Below are positions 1-8,172 of a stretch of DNA of 15,368 nt, one piece after another; position 1 is the stretch's first letter, and the number at the start of each line of letters is the position of its first letter. The position numbers and the translations under genes were made by a program. Source of the DNA: Gammaproteobacteria bacterium (GTDB lineage Bacteria; Pseudomonadota; Gammaproteobacteria; SG8-11); the NCBI GenBank assembly GCA_016200445.1, contig JACQEQ010000246.1, forward strand, positions 1-15,368, in the 5' to 3' direction. The notes under the pieces were generated by a model. It was not told the DNA's origin. It worked only from the letters and a program-made list of their open reading frames with translations, and did no database searches.

Positions 1-1
1 C

Positions 2-1054
2 GACGTGTCCGGCGTGCGCCTCAATATTCAAACGGCAGGTGCGGTGCGTGGCGCGTTCAACGAGCTGATCGAAACCGTCAAGACCCAGCGCCCGGAGGCG
101 CGCATCAGCGGCGTCACGCTCGAGCGCATGGCCGGCCCCGCCCACGGCCGCGAAACCATGATCGGCGTGCTGCGCGATCCGGTGTTCGGTCCCGCCATCA
201 GTTTCGGCGCGGGCGGCACCGCAGTGGAAGTACTGCACGACAACTTTGTATCGCTGCCACCGCTCAATCAATTTATCGCCGCGCAGATGATCGAACGCAC
301 TCGCATCAACCGCTTGCTGGGCGCCTTCCGCGCGCTGCCCCCGGTCAATCGCGAGGCGTTGGAAAATGTGCTGCTGCGCGTTTCGGAACTGGTATGCGAG
401 TTGCCGCAGGTCGTCGAAATGGACATCAATCCGTTACTGGTCGACGAACACGGCGCGCTCGCGGTCGATGCGCGCATCGTGGTCGCGCGTCCGCCGCACA
501 GTGCACGGCCGTATGCGCACATGGCGATCCATCCCTACCCGAGTCATCTGGCGAACCGGCAACAACTTGCCGACGGCACGGATTTGCTGATCCGGCCGAT
601 CCGTCCCGAAGACAGCGGCATTGAACAGGAATTCGTGCGCACGCTGTCGCCGCAGTCCAAATACTTCCGCTTCATGCGCGCGCTGCACGAGCTGACGCCG
701 GAAATGCTGGTGCGTTTCACGCAGATCGATTACGACCAGGAAATGGCGTTGATCGCCGTGGTGACGAAACAAGATCAAGACCTGGAAGTGGGCGTGGCGC
801 GCTACGCCACGCAACCCGACGGCAAGTCGTGCGAGTTCGCCATCGTGGTCGCCGACGAATGGCGCCATCGCGGTATCGGCTTTCAGCTCATGAGCCAACT
901 GATGGCGATTGCACGCTCGCGCGATCTGGTCATCATGGAAAGCGAAGTGCTGGCGGAAAACAGCGGCATGCTGGCACTCGCTAAAAAATTGGGATTCAGC
1001 AGTAAAACCAGCGCCGATGCACCCAACATTCGCTGCGTTGCACGCCGCCTCTGA
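2..1054 (+). CDS. ADP-forming acyl-CoA synthetase / GNAT acetyltransferase fusion, 3' part
   Basis: The reading frame is already open at the left edge (codon Asp at position 2), so the gene starts outside the window and about 350 C-terminal residues are visible. Counting from the GTG at position 5, residues 1-165 match the end of the ATP-grasp subunit of NDP-forming acyl-CoA synthetases, including the closing stretch EMDINPLLVDEHG at 138-150. After a linker, residues about 190-345 form a GNAT domain: LLIRPIRPEDS at 194-204, the central strand EFAIVVADEW at 277-286, and the acetyl-CoA binding loop RHRGIGF at 287-293. This architecture is that of the Pat/YfiQ (PatZ) family, cytoplasmic protein lysine acetyltransferases that often silence acetyl-CoA synthetase; in that family the synthetase part is commonly non-catalytic. 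The N-terminal CoA-binding part cannot be seen, so I cannot judge whether ligase activity is kept. The stop overlaps a candidate promoter for the next operon. Confidence 0.88.
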   Translation, partial: DVSGVRLNIQTAGAVRGAFNELIETVKTQRPEARISGVTLERMAGPAHGRETMIGVLRDPVFGPAISFGAGGTAVEVLHDNFVSLPPLNQFIAAQMIERTRINRLLGAFRALPPVNREALENVLLRVSELVCELPQVVEMDINPLLVDEHGALAVDARIVVARPPHSARPYAHMAIHPYPSHLANRQQLADGTDLLIRPIRPEDSGIEQEFVRTLSPQSKYFRFMRALHELTPEMLVRFTQIDYDQEMALIAVVTKQDQDLEVGVARYATQPDGKSCEFAIVVADEWRHRGIGFQLMSQLMAIARSRDLVIMESEVLAENSGMLALAKKLGFSSKTSADAPNIRCVARRL

Positions 1055-1079
1055 CCGTGCCGCCAACCTGCGCTAAAAT
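1051..1079 (+). promoter_or_regulatory. candidate sigma70 promoter of the LsrG-like/alcohol dehydrogenase operon
   Basis: A -35-like CTGACC (1051-1056, 4 of 6 to consensus) and a -10-like TAAAAT (1074-1079, 5 of 6) are separated by exactly 17 bp. The -35 overlaps the stop codon of the acetyltransferase gene. Transcription would start near 1086, giving a leader of about 50 nt before the ATG at 1137, which has a good AGGAG ribosome binding site at 1126-1130. Inferred from sequence match only. Confidence 0.45.
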
Positions 1080-1136
1080 AAATACCTATAAGCGCGACAA
1101 TTCAAAACTCGCGCAAAAAATAGGCAGGAGAGAGAC

Positions 1137-1442
1137 ATGCATGTCACCCTCGTTCACGTTTACGTTAAACCCGAACACATCGAGGATTTTATCCGCGCGA
1201 CACAGCAGAATCACGAAGGCGCGATCCATGAACCGGGGAATGTTCGCTTCGATGTTCTGCAAAGCCCGGACGATGCTACGCGCTTCGTGCTTTACGAGGC
1301 GTATCTCACGCCCGGCGCCGCTGCGGCGCACAAGCAAATGCCGCACTATTTGCAGTGGCGCGAGCGTGTTGCGCCCTGGATGGCGAAACCGCGCGAAGGC
1401 GTTAATTATCACGGCCTGTTGCCAGTATTGAATCCAGAATGA
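1137..1442 (+). CDS. LsrG-like ABM-fold protein (antibiotic biosynthesis monooxygenase family)
   Basis: The 101-residue protein closely resembles LsrG from memory of the family: it opens MHVTLVHVYV, has N-x-RFDVLQ (residues 35-41 region), an E-A-Y strand, an HK followed by PHY, and ends with a GLLP-like tail. Members are small dimeric ferredoxin-like barrels. LsrG itself converts phosphorylated autoinducer-2 products, while many relatives are putative quinol monooxygenases, so the substrate here is open. The start is well supported by AGGAG six bases before the ATG. Its stop overlaps the ATG of the dehydrogenase gene (ATGA at 1439-1442), so the two are probably translated together and may act on successive carbonyl or alcohol intermediates. 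No lsr transporter, kinase or LsrR is present in the window, which argues against a standard AI-2 role. Confidence 0.8.
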   Translation: MHVTLVHVYVKPEHIEDFIRATQQNHEGAIHEPGNVRFDVLQSPDDATRFVLYEAYLTPGAAAAHKQMPHYLQWRERVAPWMAKPREGVNYHGLLPVLNPE

Positions 1443-2599
1443 ACCCGCTTTCGAATTTCTCCATCGCACGGCTGCCGCGCATCGAGTTCGGCGCGGGTGT
1501 ATTTGTCAAGACTGCCGCATGCGCATCTCAATTCGGGCAGCGCGCATTGCTGGTGACCGGCAGCCGCTCGTTACACGCGACGCCGCATTGGGGAGCACTG
1601 CAAAGCGCCCTCACGAAAAACAAAATGTCATGGATTGCTACCCAAGTGCACGGAGAACCTGCGCCGCTCGCCATCGACGCGCTCACCGCCCAATTGCGCG
1701 ACGAGCGCGTCGACGTGGTGATCGGCGTGGGCGGCGGCAGCGTGCTCGACGCCGCCAAAGCCGTGGCCGGGCTACTGCGCGCCGGCCGTTCCGTGATGGA
1801 TTATCTGGAGGGCGTTGGCCCGGAGTTGCCGTACGCCGGTCCGAGCGTACCGTTCATTGCGGTGCCGACCACGGCCGGGACCGGATCGGAAGCGACTAAA
1901 AACGCCGTGCTCAGCGTGCAAGGCGAAGCGGGATTTAAAAAATCGTTCCGGCACGAATTGCTGGTGGCCCAATACGCCATCGTCGATCCAGATTTGCTCG
2001 CCACCTGCCCGCCCGCGCTGATCGCCGCGAACGGTATGGATGCGTTGACGCAATTGGTCGAATCCTACGTTTCAACCAACAGTAATCCGCTCACCGACGC
2101 ACTGGCCTGGGACGGAATCGTCGCGGCCTGCGCCGGACTGCTACCTTGGTATGAACACGGCGCACGCGCCGCACAAGGGCGAGTAGAGATGGCCTACGCG
2201 GCGCTGCTTTCGGGCATCACCTTGGCGCAAACCGGTTTGGGTTCGGTGCATGGACTGGCATCGCCGCTGGGTGCATTTTTTCCGATTCCGCACGGCGTGG
2301 TGTGCGGCAGCTTGTTTGCGGCCGCCACGCAGATGAACATTCATGCGCTGCGTGCGCGTGATCCTCACCATAACGCGTTGGCAAAATACGCGCGCATCGG
2401 TCGCTTGTTCACGGGTGAAACACGGGCCGACGACGCGGCCGCATGTGCCGCATTGGTACGCCGATTGGAAGCATGGACGCAGCAGCTCGCTTTGCCACGG
2501 CTTTCAAACTACGGCATGACGCGCAACGATACGGCACGCGTGATCGCCAACTGCCGTGGTTCGAGCATGAAAACCAATCCGATAGTGCTCCGGTTGTAA
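1439..2599 (+). CDS. iron-type (group III) alcohol dehydrogenase with altered metal site
   Basis: A 386-residue cytoplasmic NAD(P)-dependent dehydrogenase of the Fe-ADH superfamily, full length for the family. The nucleotide-binding GVGGGSVLD lies at residues 96-104, followed by PTTAGTGSEAT at 143-153, both hallmark segments. The metal site normally uses Asp, His, His, His. Here D201, H271 (SVHGLASPLG) and H285 (IPHGV) are present, but the expected His four residues after the Asp is Q205 (GMDALTQLVESY). A Gln at this place probably occurs in a subset of the family, so metal preference or dependence may differ rather than activity being lost. Translation is likely coupled to the LsrG-like gene through the ATGA overlap, and there is no strong ribosome site of its own. 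Substrate is unknown: lactaldehyde, short-chain alcohols or maleylacetate-type compounds are all handled by relatives. It converges on the transporter operon with a 69-bp gap in which I see no clear terminator. Confidence 0.88.
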   Translation: MNPLSNFSIARLPRIEFGAGVFVKTAACASQFGQRALLVTGSRSLHATPHWGALQSALTKNKMSWIATQVHGEPAPLAIDALTAQLRDERVDVVIGVGGGSVLDAAKAVAGLLRAGRSVMDYLEGVGPELPYAGPSVPFIAVPTTAGTGSEATKNAVLSVQGEAGFKKSFRHELLVAQYAIVDPDLLATCPPALIAANGMDALTQLVESYVSTNSNPLTDALAWDGIVAACAGLLPWYEHGARAAQGRVEMAYAALLSGITLAQTGLGSVHGLASPLGAFFPIPHGVVCGSLFAAATQMNIHALRARDPHHNALAKYARIGRLFTGETRADDAAACAALVRRLEAWTQQLALPRLSNYGMTRNDTARVIANCRGSSMKTNPIVLRL

Positions 2600-2668
2600 A
2601 CATCTGCGCCCTGTCGTAAATATTCCGCGCCTGACCGGGCGTGCGTAGCAATTCGGCTTGTACAGCTT

Positions 2669-3643
2669 TCAGGTATGCCAGCACGCGACCCGATGCCCTT
2701 CGGACACGGCGGCAAGTTCCGGCATTTGTTGCGCGCAGCGTTCTGTGGACTGCGCGCAACGGCCGTAAAAACGGCATTCGTCCGGCGAAGGGTCGATGGG
2801 GCTACGCGGTTCGCCGCTTGGCACCGCGCGCTGTGGACCGCCGCCGCCTAAACGCGGAATGGCGGCGATGAGTTCGGCGGTATACGGGTGGCGCGGCGTG
2901 CGAAATAAATCTTCAGCGGGCCCGAGCTCGACAACCTTGCCCAGATACATCACCAGCACACGGTCGCACAGCAAACGCACCACGTTCAAGTCATGCGACA
3001 CGAACAAATAACTCATGCCCAGGCGCGTGCGTAAATCGGCGAGCAGTTTCAGAATGATGGCCTGCACCGACACATCCAGCGCGGCAGTCGGTTCATCCAG
3101 GATCAGCAAGCGCGGATTGGAGGCTAATGCGCGTGCGATGTTGACGCGCGCTTTTTGGCCACCCGAGAGTTGATGCGGATAGCGCGCGAGTAATTCCTGG
3201 GGCAATCCTACCTGCTCGGCCAGCTCGCCAATGCGTGTGTTTAGCGCGTGCGAATCACGCAGGCCGAGCAGAAGTTTGAGCGGCTCAGCGATGGTGTCGC
3301 GCGCCGTGAAACGCGGATTCAAACTGGTGACCGAATCCTGAAACACCATTTGGATTGCGCGCCGTGCAGGCACCCGCATGAATTTATGCGCGTGAATGTT
3401 GCCGATGTCTTGACCGTCGAACCAGATGCGTCCTTCGGTCGGGTCGATCAAGCGCGCGGCCAGGCGTGACAGCGTCGATTTGCCGCAACCCGATTCACCC
3501 ACCAGCCCGACGCTCTCGCCTTGCGCGATGGAAATGCTGACATCGTCCACCGCGTGCAGCCACTGTGGCTTGGCACGCGTGCGGCCGGTTGCCGCGACCG
3601 GAAAATATTTCTCTAGCGAATCGATGCGTAATAGTTCAGTCAT
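2669..3643 (-). CDS. ABC peptide-type transporter ATPase, DppF/OppF-like
   Basis: A 324-residue ATP-binding subunit, last gene of the five-gene uptake operon. Visible motifs are Walker A GESGCGKST (49-57), Q-loop Q102 in VFQDSVTSLNP, signature LSGGQ (159-163), Walker B LLILDEP (179-185) and switch His 217 (SHDL). The C-terminal oligopeptide-type extension starts at TPRHPYT (249-255) and carries Cys 290, 296, 303 and 321. A similar Cys set has been reported to hold an iron-sulfur cluster in some Dpp ATPases; that use here is inference. The protein should pair with the DppD-like subunit on the cytoplasmic face to power import. Its ATG overlaps the stop of the upstream ATPase gene (3640-3643). 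The gene name is not assigned because Dpp, Opp, Nik and related systems cannot be told apart by the ATPases. Confidence 0.93.
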   Translation of the reverse strand: MTELLRIDSLEKYFPVAATGRTRAKPQWLHAVDDVSISIAQGESVGLVGESGCGKSTLSRLAARLIDPTEGRIWFDGQDIGNIHAHKFMRVPARRAIQMVFQDSVTSLNPRFTARDTIAEPLKLLLGLRDSHALNTRIGELAEQVGLPQELLARYPHQLSGGQKARVNIARALASNPRLLILDEPTAALDVSVQAIILKLLADLRTRLGMSYLFVSHDLNVVRLLCDRVLVMYLGKVVELGPAEDLFRTPRHPYTAELIAAIPRLGGGGPQRAVPSGEPRSPIDPSPDECRFYGRCAQSTERCAQQMPELAAVSEGHRVACWHT

Positions 3644-4611
3644 AGTGGAGTGTGGCAGGCGACGCTGTGGTGTTGGTTGAAGACCGCAAGCGGCAACGGC
3701 TGGTCGCAGGCCGAGGTGTATTGTTCACAACGCGCGCTGAAACGGCACAGCGGCAGGCTGGCAGCGCGTAGATCAGGTAACGAGCCAGGTATTGACGCCA
3801 GCGTGCGCACGTCGGTGCAATCGTGCGGCGTCGCGCCGATCAAGCGCGCGGTATAGGGATGGCGCGGTGTTGCAAACAATGCGCGAGTCGGCGCGGTTTC
3901 CACCACGTGGCCGGCGTGCATCACCACGATGCGGTCGCAAGATTCCGATGCGAGCGCCAGATCGTGCGTGATTAGAATTGCCGACATGTGATTGCGGCGC
4001 ACCAGATCGCGGATCAAGTCCATCACCACCGCTTGGGTTGTCACGTCCAGGCCCGTGGTGGGTTCGTCGGCGATTAGCAGCGCCGGTTCGGCGGCGATGG
4101 CCAGTGCAATCATCACGCGCTGGCATTGACCGCCCGACAGCTCGAACGGATAAGCATGATACCGGCGCAACGCATCGGGAATACGCACTTGTTCCAGGCA
4201 TTCGATTGCGCGCTTTTTGATGTCATGCCGTGGCGCGTGCGTGTGCTGCATCAGCACGTCTTCGAGTTGCTGGCCAATTTTGCGAATCGGATTGAGCGCC
4301 GCGCGCGGGTTCTGAAAAATCATCGCGATCTTGCGCCCGCGGATTGCGCGCATCTCGGCTTCGCGGGCCGCCAAAAGATCCAAGCCGTTGAATACCGCGC
4401 GCCCGGCGCTCACCCGTCCGGCGGAATCAAGAATGCGCAGCAACGCATGCGACAGGACCGATTTTCCGGAACCGCTTTCGCCGACGATGCCGACGATCTC
4501 GCCGGTGCCGACATGGAAGCTGACATTTTCCAGCGCCCGCACCAGGCCGCCGCGCGTGCGGAATTCGAGCGCGAGATTATCGACACTTAGCAAAGGAACC
4601 GCTTCCGTCAT
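3640..4611 (-). CDS. ABC peptide-type transporter ATPase, DppD/OppD-like
   Basis: A 323-residue ATP-binding subunit with Walker A GESGSGKSV (44-52), Q-loop Q100 (FQNPRAALNP), signature LSGGQ (158-162), Walker B LLIADEP (178-184) and switch His 216 (THDL). The oligopeptide-transporter C-terminal region begins at TPRHPYT (248-254) and has Cys 289, 295, 302 and 319, matching the Cys arrangement in its partner. It forms the nucleotide-binding heterodimer with the following gene product. Both ends overlap neighbours by the same ATGA pattern (4608-4611 with the permease, 3640-3643 with the second ATPase), so translation is coupled and stoichiometry is probably held close to 1:1. Nothing in the catalytic motifs looks degenerate. 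Confidence 0.93.
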   Translation of the reverse strand: MTEAVPLLSVDNLALEFRTRGGLVRALENVSFHVGTGEIVGIVGESGSGKSVLSHALLRILDSAGRVSAGRAVFNGLDLLAAREAEMRAIRGRKIAMIFQNPRAALNPIRKIGQQLEDVLMQHTHAPRHDIKKRAIECLEQVRIPDALRRYHAYPFELSGGQCQRVMIALAIAAEPALLIADEPTTGLDVTTQAVVMDLIRDLVRRNHMSAILITHDLALASESCDRIVVMHAGHVVETAPTRALFATPRHPYTARLIGATPHDCTDVRTLASIPGSLPDLRAASLPLCRFSARCEQYTSACDQPLPLAVFNQHHSVACHTPL

Positions 4612-5453
4612 GTGCGCCTCCGTGGGTCAATCAGATCACGTAATCCATCGCCCAGCAGATTGAAACAAAACACCGCAAGCATCAGCGCGGCACCGGGAAA
4701 TAGTGCGATCCACCACTCGCCGGTAATGATGTACGACGCGCCCTCGGCGACCATGATGCCCCACTCCGGCGTCGGCGGGCGCACGCCCAAACCGATAAAT
4801 GACAAGCCTGCGGCATTCAAAATCGCCCAGCCCATGTTCAGCGAAATCTGCACCATCATCGGCGGCAAAATATTCGGATAGATATGCAACGCCAGGATGC
4901 GCGCATTGCCGCCGCCCGCCAGCCGCGCCGCCTCGATAAATTCAGCGTTGCGCAGCACGCTGGCCTCGGTGCGCGCCACGCGGATGTAAAACGGCAGGTT
5001 GATCACGGCGGTGGCAAGCACGATATTGGCGACGCTGTTGCCCAGCGCGGCGACGATGCCCATCGCGAGCACGAACAATGGAAACGCCATGATGGTATCC
5101 GCCGTGCGGCCCACCGCCCGTTCGAATCCGCCGCCAAAGAATCCCGCGCCGCATCCCAATACACTGCCGATGATGAACGACAATGCGACAGCGGATAGCG
5201 CAATCGCAAAATCCAGACGCGTGGCCGTCATCACGCGGCTTAATATGTCGCGACCCAGCTGATCGGTGCCGAACCAATGCGCGAGCGACGGCGCTTGCAA
5301 CGCCACCGCGGTGTCGCTGGCCAGCGGATCGTAAGGCGCCAGGACCTGACCAAACGCCGCAAGCAATACCAGAAAGAAAAACAAGCCGAACGCAAACAAC
5401 GTGAGCGGATTTTCCTGCAACACGTAACGCGCGTGTTTAAACATCGCGTTCAT
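4608..5453 (-). CDS. ABC peptide-type transporter permease, DppC/OppC-like
   Basis: A 281-residue inner-membrane permease. After a short cytoplasmic N-terminus the first membrane segment lies at about residues 17-40, followed by the OppC-type APYDP and HWFGTDQLGRDILSRV segment, then about five more hydrophobic helices. The EAA coupling motif that contacts the ATPases reads EAARLAGGGNARILALHIYPN-like, around residues 172-192. The end (LGDGLRDLIDPR) is characteristic of the DppC branch. It should form the transmembrane channel with the DppB-like protein encoded just upstream. The gene overlaps both flanking genes by 4 bp. It looks intact. Confidence 0.93.
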   Translation of the reverse strand: MNAMFKHARYVLQENPLTLFAFGLFFFLVLLAAFGQVLAPYDPLASDTAVALQAPSLAHWFGTDQLGRDILSRVMTATRLDFAIALSAVALSFIIGSVLGCGAGFFGGGFERAVGRTADTIMAFPLFVLAMGIVAALGNSVANIVLATAVINLPFYIRVARTEASVLRNAEFIEAARLAGGGNARILALHIYPNILPPMMVQISLNMGWAILNAAGLSFIGLGVRPPTPEWGIMVAEGASYIITGEWWIALFPGAALMLAVFCFNLLGDGLRDLIDPRRRT

Positions 5454-6475
5454 TGCGCGGCCATCCGTGGGTCGATGATCGAATACAGCACGTCAATGAC
5501 CAGATTCAGCAGCACGTACAGAATCGCCATGGTCAATACGAAGCCTTGCACCGGGGCATAGTCGGAGGCGACCAGCGCTTCAATCGCATACGCGCCGATA
5601 CCGGGCCAGGAGAAGACTTTTTCCACCAGCACATTGGCACCCAGCATGAATGAAAACACCATGCCCAGCGTGGTCACCACCGGCAACAAGGCATTGCGCA
5701 ACGCGTAGCGATACACCACGGTGTAGCGCGACAAACCCATTGCGCGCGTGGTGCGCGTGTAGTCGCTGGACAAGGCGGTCAACATCGCGGCACGCGTCAT
5801 GCGCGCGAGCGGCGCCATGACGAAAATCGCCATGGTGATGGCCGGGAGCAACAGTTGTTTCAAACTCGCCGTCAGCAAGCCCAGATCGCGCGCGAGCAGG
5901 CTGTCGATAATAAAAAACCCGGTGACCGTCGCCGGGGCGGACGCATACGGATCCAGCCGTCCCATCGGCGACGGCGCCCAGCCGAGTTTGAAATAGAAAA
6001 TGTAAATCAGCAGCAAGCCGGTGAAAAATACCGGCAGCGACACCCCGGCCGTGGTGATCAAGCGTGACACATGATCGATCCACGAATCGCGGCGCGTGGC
6101 CGCCAGTACGCCTAACGGAATGGCAACCACAGCGGCTAGCAACAACCCAAACAGCGTGAGTTCCAACGACGCAGGCAGCCGGTTAACGAGTTCAGTCGAC
6201 ACCGGCTGCCCGGTGGTCAACGACTGACCCAGATCGCCGTGCGCCAATTCGCTGAGATAACGCAGAAACTGTTGCGCCAGATTTTTATCCAGGCCGAGCT
6301 GTTTGCGCACCTCTTCCACCGCTTCAGGCGTGGCCGCCGCGCCCGCGAAAAATGCCGCCGGATCGCCGGGCAACGCCCGCGTGAGAATAAATGTCACGAC
6401 CACGACCCCGGCGAGACTCGGCAAGGCGCCCAGCAAGCGGCGAAAAATTGTGCCCCACACGGGCTTGCGTGCCAT
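5450..6475 (-). CDS. ABC peptide-type transporter permease, DppB/OppB-like
   Basis: An inner-membrane permease of 341 residues when started at the ATG at 6473-6475 (MARKPVWGTIFRRLLG). The frame stays open upstream to 6604, but the extra 43 residues are polar and Cys/Arg-rich, would overlap the binding-protein gene, and are not part of the family; an AAGG stretch lies eight bases before the chosen start. The protein shows the first helix after RRLL, the RALPGDPAAFFAG segment typical of the family, five further hydrophobic helices, and the EAA-type loop RAMGLSRYTVVYRYALRNALLP. It ends LYSIIDPRMAAQ, a common DppB ending. It lies 10 bp after the binding-protein stop and overlaps the next permease by ATGA at 5450-5453. 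Confidence 0.92.
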   Translation of the reverse strand: MARKPVWGTIFRRLLGALPSLAGVVVVTFILTRALPGDPAAFFAGAAATPEAVEEVRKQLGLDKNLAQQFLRYLSELAHGDLGQSLTTGQPVSTELVNRLPASLELTLFGLLLAAVVAIPLGVLAATRRDSWIDHVSRLITTAGVSLPVFFTGLLLIYIFYFKLGWAPSPMGRLDPYASAPATVTGFFIIDSLLARDLGLLTASLKQLLLPAITMAIFVMAPLARMTRAAMLTALSSDYTRTTRAMGLSRYTVVYRYALRNALLPVVTTLGMVFSFMLGANVLVEKVFSWPGIGAYAIEALVASDYAPVQGFVLTMAILYVLLNLVIDVLYSIIDPRMAAQ

Positions 6476-6485
6476 CTCCGGCGCC

Positions 6486-8093
6486 TTATTTCTTTTCCAG
6501 CTGGCGGTAGTCCGGCTGCAAATGAAACCAGTAGGTGTAACCGGAAATGTTTTTCTGCATCGCGACATCCAGGTACGGTTGCGCGATCGGCACACGCGGC
6601 ACATCTTGCGCGGCCAGCGCGATAAATCCTTTCACATCCGCTGCGTATTTTTTCGCGTCGGTGTCCAGGCGGGCCGCGTCGATGAATTTGTCCAATGCCG
6701 GGTTCTGGTAGCTCATGGTGTTAAACACCGCGTTTTGGCCGTGATAGGTCCAATAGAAAAAGTATTCGGGATAATTCAGCCAGCCGCTGAAGCGGTTGAT
6801 GATCAGCGGCATGTCTTTCTTCAGTAGCGCGGAGCGCCAATTGGCGCCGGGAATTTTGTTGATCGTGGTCTTGATGCCGATCTGCGCCAGCGCTTCTTGC
6901 AACAGAATCGCCGTGGGTTCGGAAATCGTCGCCTGCCCCAGATCAAACGACAGCGTGGTTTCGAAACCATTTTCCATCCCGGCTTCTTTCATCAAGGCCT
7001 TGGCCTTGGCGACATCGGTGCGATACGCGAACGGCTGCGGCCACACGGCGCTGGCGGGTTCGTTCGACGTTGCACCATAGAGTTTTACCGCGCGCCCGTA
7101 AAATGCCGAGTCCATGATCTTGTCGTAGGGAATCGCATAGGCCACGGCTTGGCGGACTTTGGGATTATTGAACGGCGGATTGACCACGTTCATGCCGACG
7201 TACCAGGTCGCGTTCTCCACCGGCTGGCTGACGATATTCACCTTGCTGCCCGCCTTCGCCAACTCCTGCGCGTCCTTGGGCGGAACGTCGTAGCTCATAT
7301 CCGCGTCGCCGCGTTCCAGCAACGCGCGCCGGTTGCCGGCGGAAGGCACGTCGCGCACGATGATGCGTTTCATCTTCGGCAGCGGCCCGCTCTTCCAACC
7401 GTCGTAACGCTCGAAGACGATTTCCTGACCGGGTTTCCAGGACGTGACTTTATACGCGCCGCCGCCCGCGCAATTGTTTTTCAGCCAGTTCGCCGCCCAC
7501 GGATCGTCGGGGGTGGCGTTCTTCTTGGCGAGCTCCGAGTTATAAATCGACGGCACCGGCACGGCGAGATCGGGCATCGTCATCTTGTCTTTGCGCGGAA
7601 AATCAATGCGCACCGTGTGTTCGTCCAGCACCACGAATTGCTCGGGCTTTTCCAGCGAACCGGCTTTCATTTGGAAGGCCGGAAAGCCACCCATCGCCAG
7701 CGCGCGATCCAGCGACCACTTCACGTCCTTGGCCGTGACCGGCGCGCCATCGTGAAAGCGCGCGTCCTTACGCAGTTTGAAGGTTGCCGACAGTCCGTCC
7801 GGCGCGACTTGCCAGCTCTCGGCCAGCTCCGGCTCCAGCTTATTGTAGTCGTAACTGGCGCTACCGCCGGGCAGTGTGAGTTTGCCGTAGGTCATCAACC
7901 GGTCGTAACAATTCCACGCCACGCCATACGCGGGGCGGTTGGCGCCGACACCGTGAATGTCCAGCGAATTAGGCCCGAGTTCGTTGACGATGAGCAGGGT
8001 TTCCTGGCGCGCGTCGGCCGGCGCGGCGGCAGGATAAAAGAACGCGCTTAATGTCGATGCAATCAGTGCGGCGGCGATACTGTTTATTCTCAT
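6486..8093 (-). CDS. extracellular solute-binding protein, family 5 (peptide type)
   Basis: A 535-residue periplasmic binding protein, first gene of the transporter operon. Residues 1-28 form a Sec signal peptide: MR, a hydrophobic core AAALIASTLSAFF, and a probable cleavage near AAAPA-DA. The mature part has the family-5 pattern: LEPELAESWQVAPDGLSATFKLRKDARFHDG then PVTAKDVKWSLDRAL, a region with NNPKVRQAVAYAIPYDKI, and a C-terminal domain with NPALDKFID. These proteins deliver di- or oligopeptides, or sometimes nickel, opines or other small molecules, to DppB/C-type permeases; the ligand cannot be read from the sequence. The start has a good GGGAG-containing ribosome site (AAGGGAGAGC before ATGA ATG). 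A second ATG four bases upstream is out of frame. Regulation is probably from the inverted repeat and octamer repeats in the preceding 100 bp. Confidence 0.92.
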   Translation of the reverse strand: MRINSIAAALIASTLSAFFYPAAAPADARQETLLIVNELGPNSLDIHGVGANRPAYGVAWNCYDRLMTYGKLTLPGGSASYDYNKLEPELAESWQVAPDGLSATFKLRKDARFHDGAPVTAKDVKWSLDRALAMGGFPAFQMKAGSLEKPEQFVVLDEHTVRIDFPRKDKMTMPDLAVPVPSIYNSELAKKNATPDDPWAANWLKNNCAGGGAYKVTSWKPGQEIVFERYDGWKSGPLPKMKRIIVRDVPSAGNRRALLERGDADMSYDVPPKDAQELAKAGSKVNIVSQPVENATWYVGMNVVNPPFNNPKVRQAVAYAIPYDKIMDSAFYGRAVKLYGATSNEPASAVWPQPFAYRTDVAKAKALMKEAGMENGFETTLSFDLGQATISEPTAILLQEALAQIGIKTTINKIPGANWRSALLKKDMPLIINRFSGWLNYPEYFFYWTYHGQNAVFNTMSYQNPALDKFIDAARLDTDAKKYAADVKGFIALAAQDVPRVPIAQPYLDVAMQKNISGYTYWFHLQPDYRQLEKK

Positions 8094-8110
8094 TCATGCT
8101 CTCCCTTTTC

Positions 8111-8172
8111 TCGTTGTTGAATTCGTTGTTGCGTAGAACACTGCAGCGGTACTCAACTCAGCCGTCGTTGTT
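8111..8172. repeat. three copies of the octamer TCGTTGTT in the transporter leader
   Basis: TCGTTGTT occurs at 8111-8118, 8123-8130 and 8165-8172, spaced 12 and 42 bp between starts. Seen from the minus-strand operon these are AACAACGA boxes in the 5' leader or promoter region of the binding-protein gene. They could be tandem regulator half-sites or chance repetition of a simple motif. Flanking sequence in the 8094-8386 gap shows no clear -35/-10 pair that I trust. Confidence 0.4.

Noticed and set aside
434..1066. 210-codon minus-strand frame opposite the acetyltransferase
   Set aside because: Antisense shadow of the GNAT/ATP-grasp coding sequence, with His/Arg-rich low-complexity composition and no family resemblance.
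2600..2668. Short CGCC/GGCG stem between the convergent dehydrogenase and ATPase genes as a terminator
   Set aside because: The arms are only four bases with no T-run on either strand.
6897..8051. 384-codon plus-strand frame across the binding-protein gene
   Set aside because: It is the antisense shadow of the binding-protein gene, Arg/His-rich without domain features; the minus-strand product has a signal peptide and clear family motifs.
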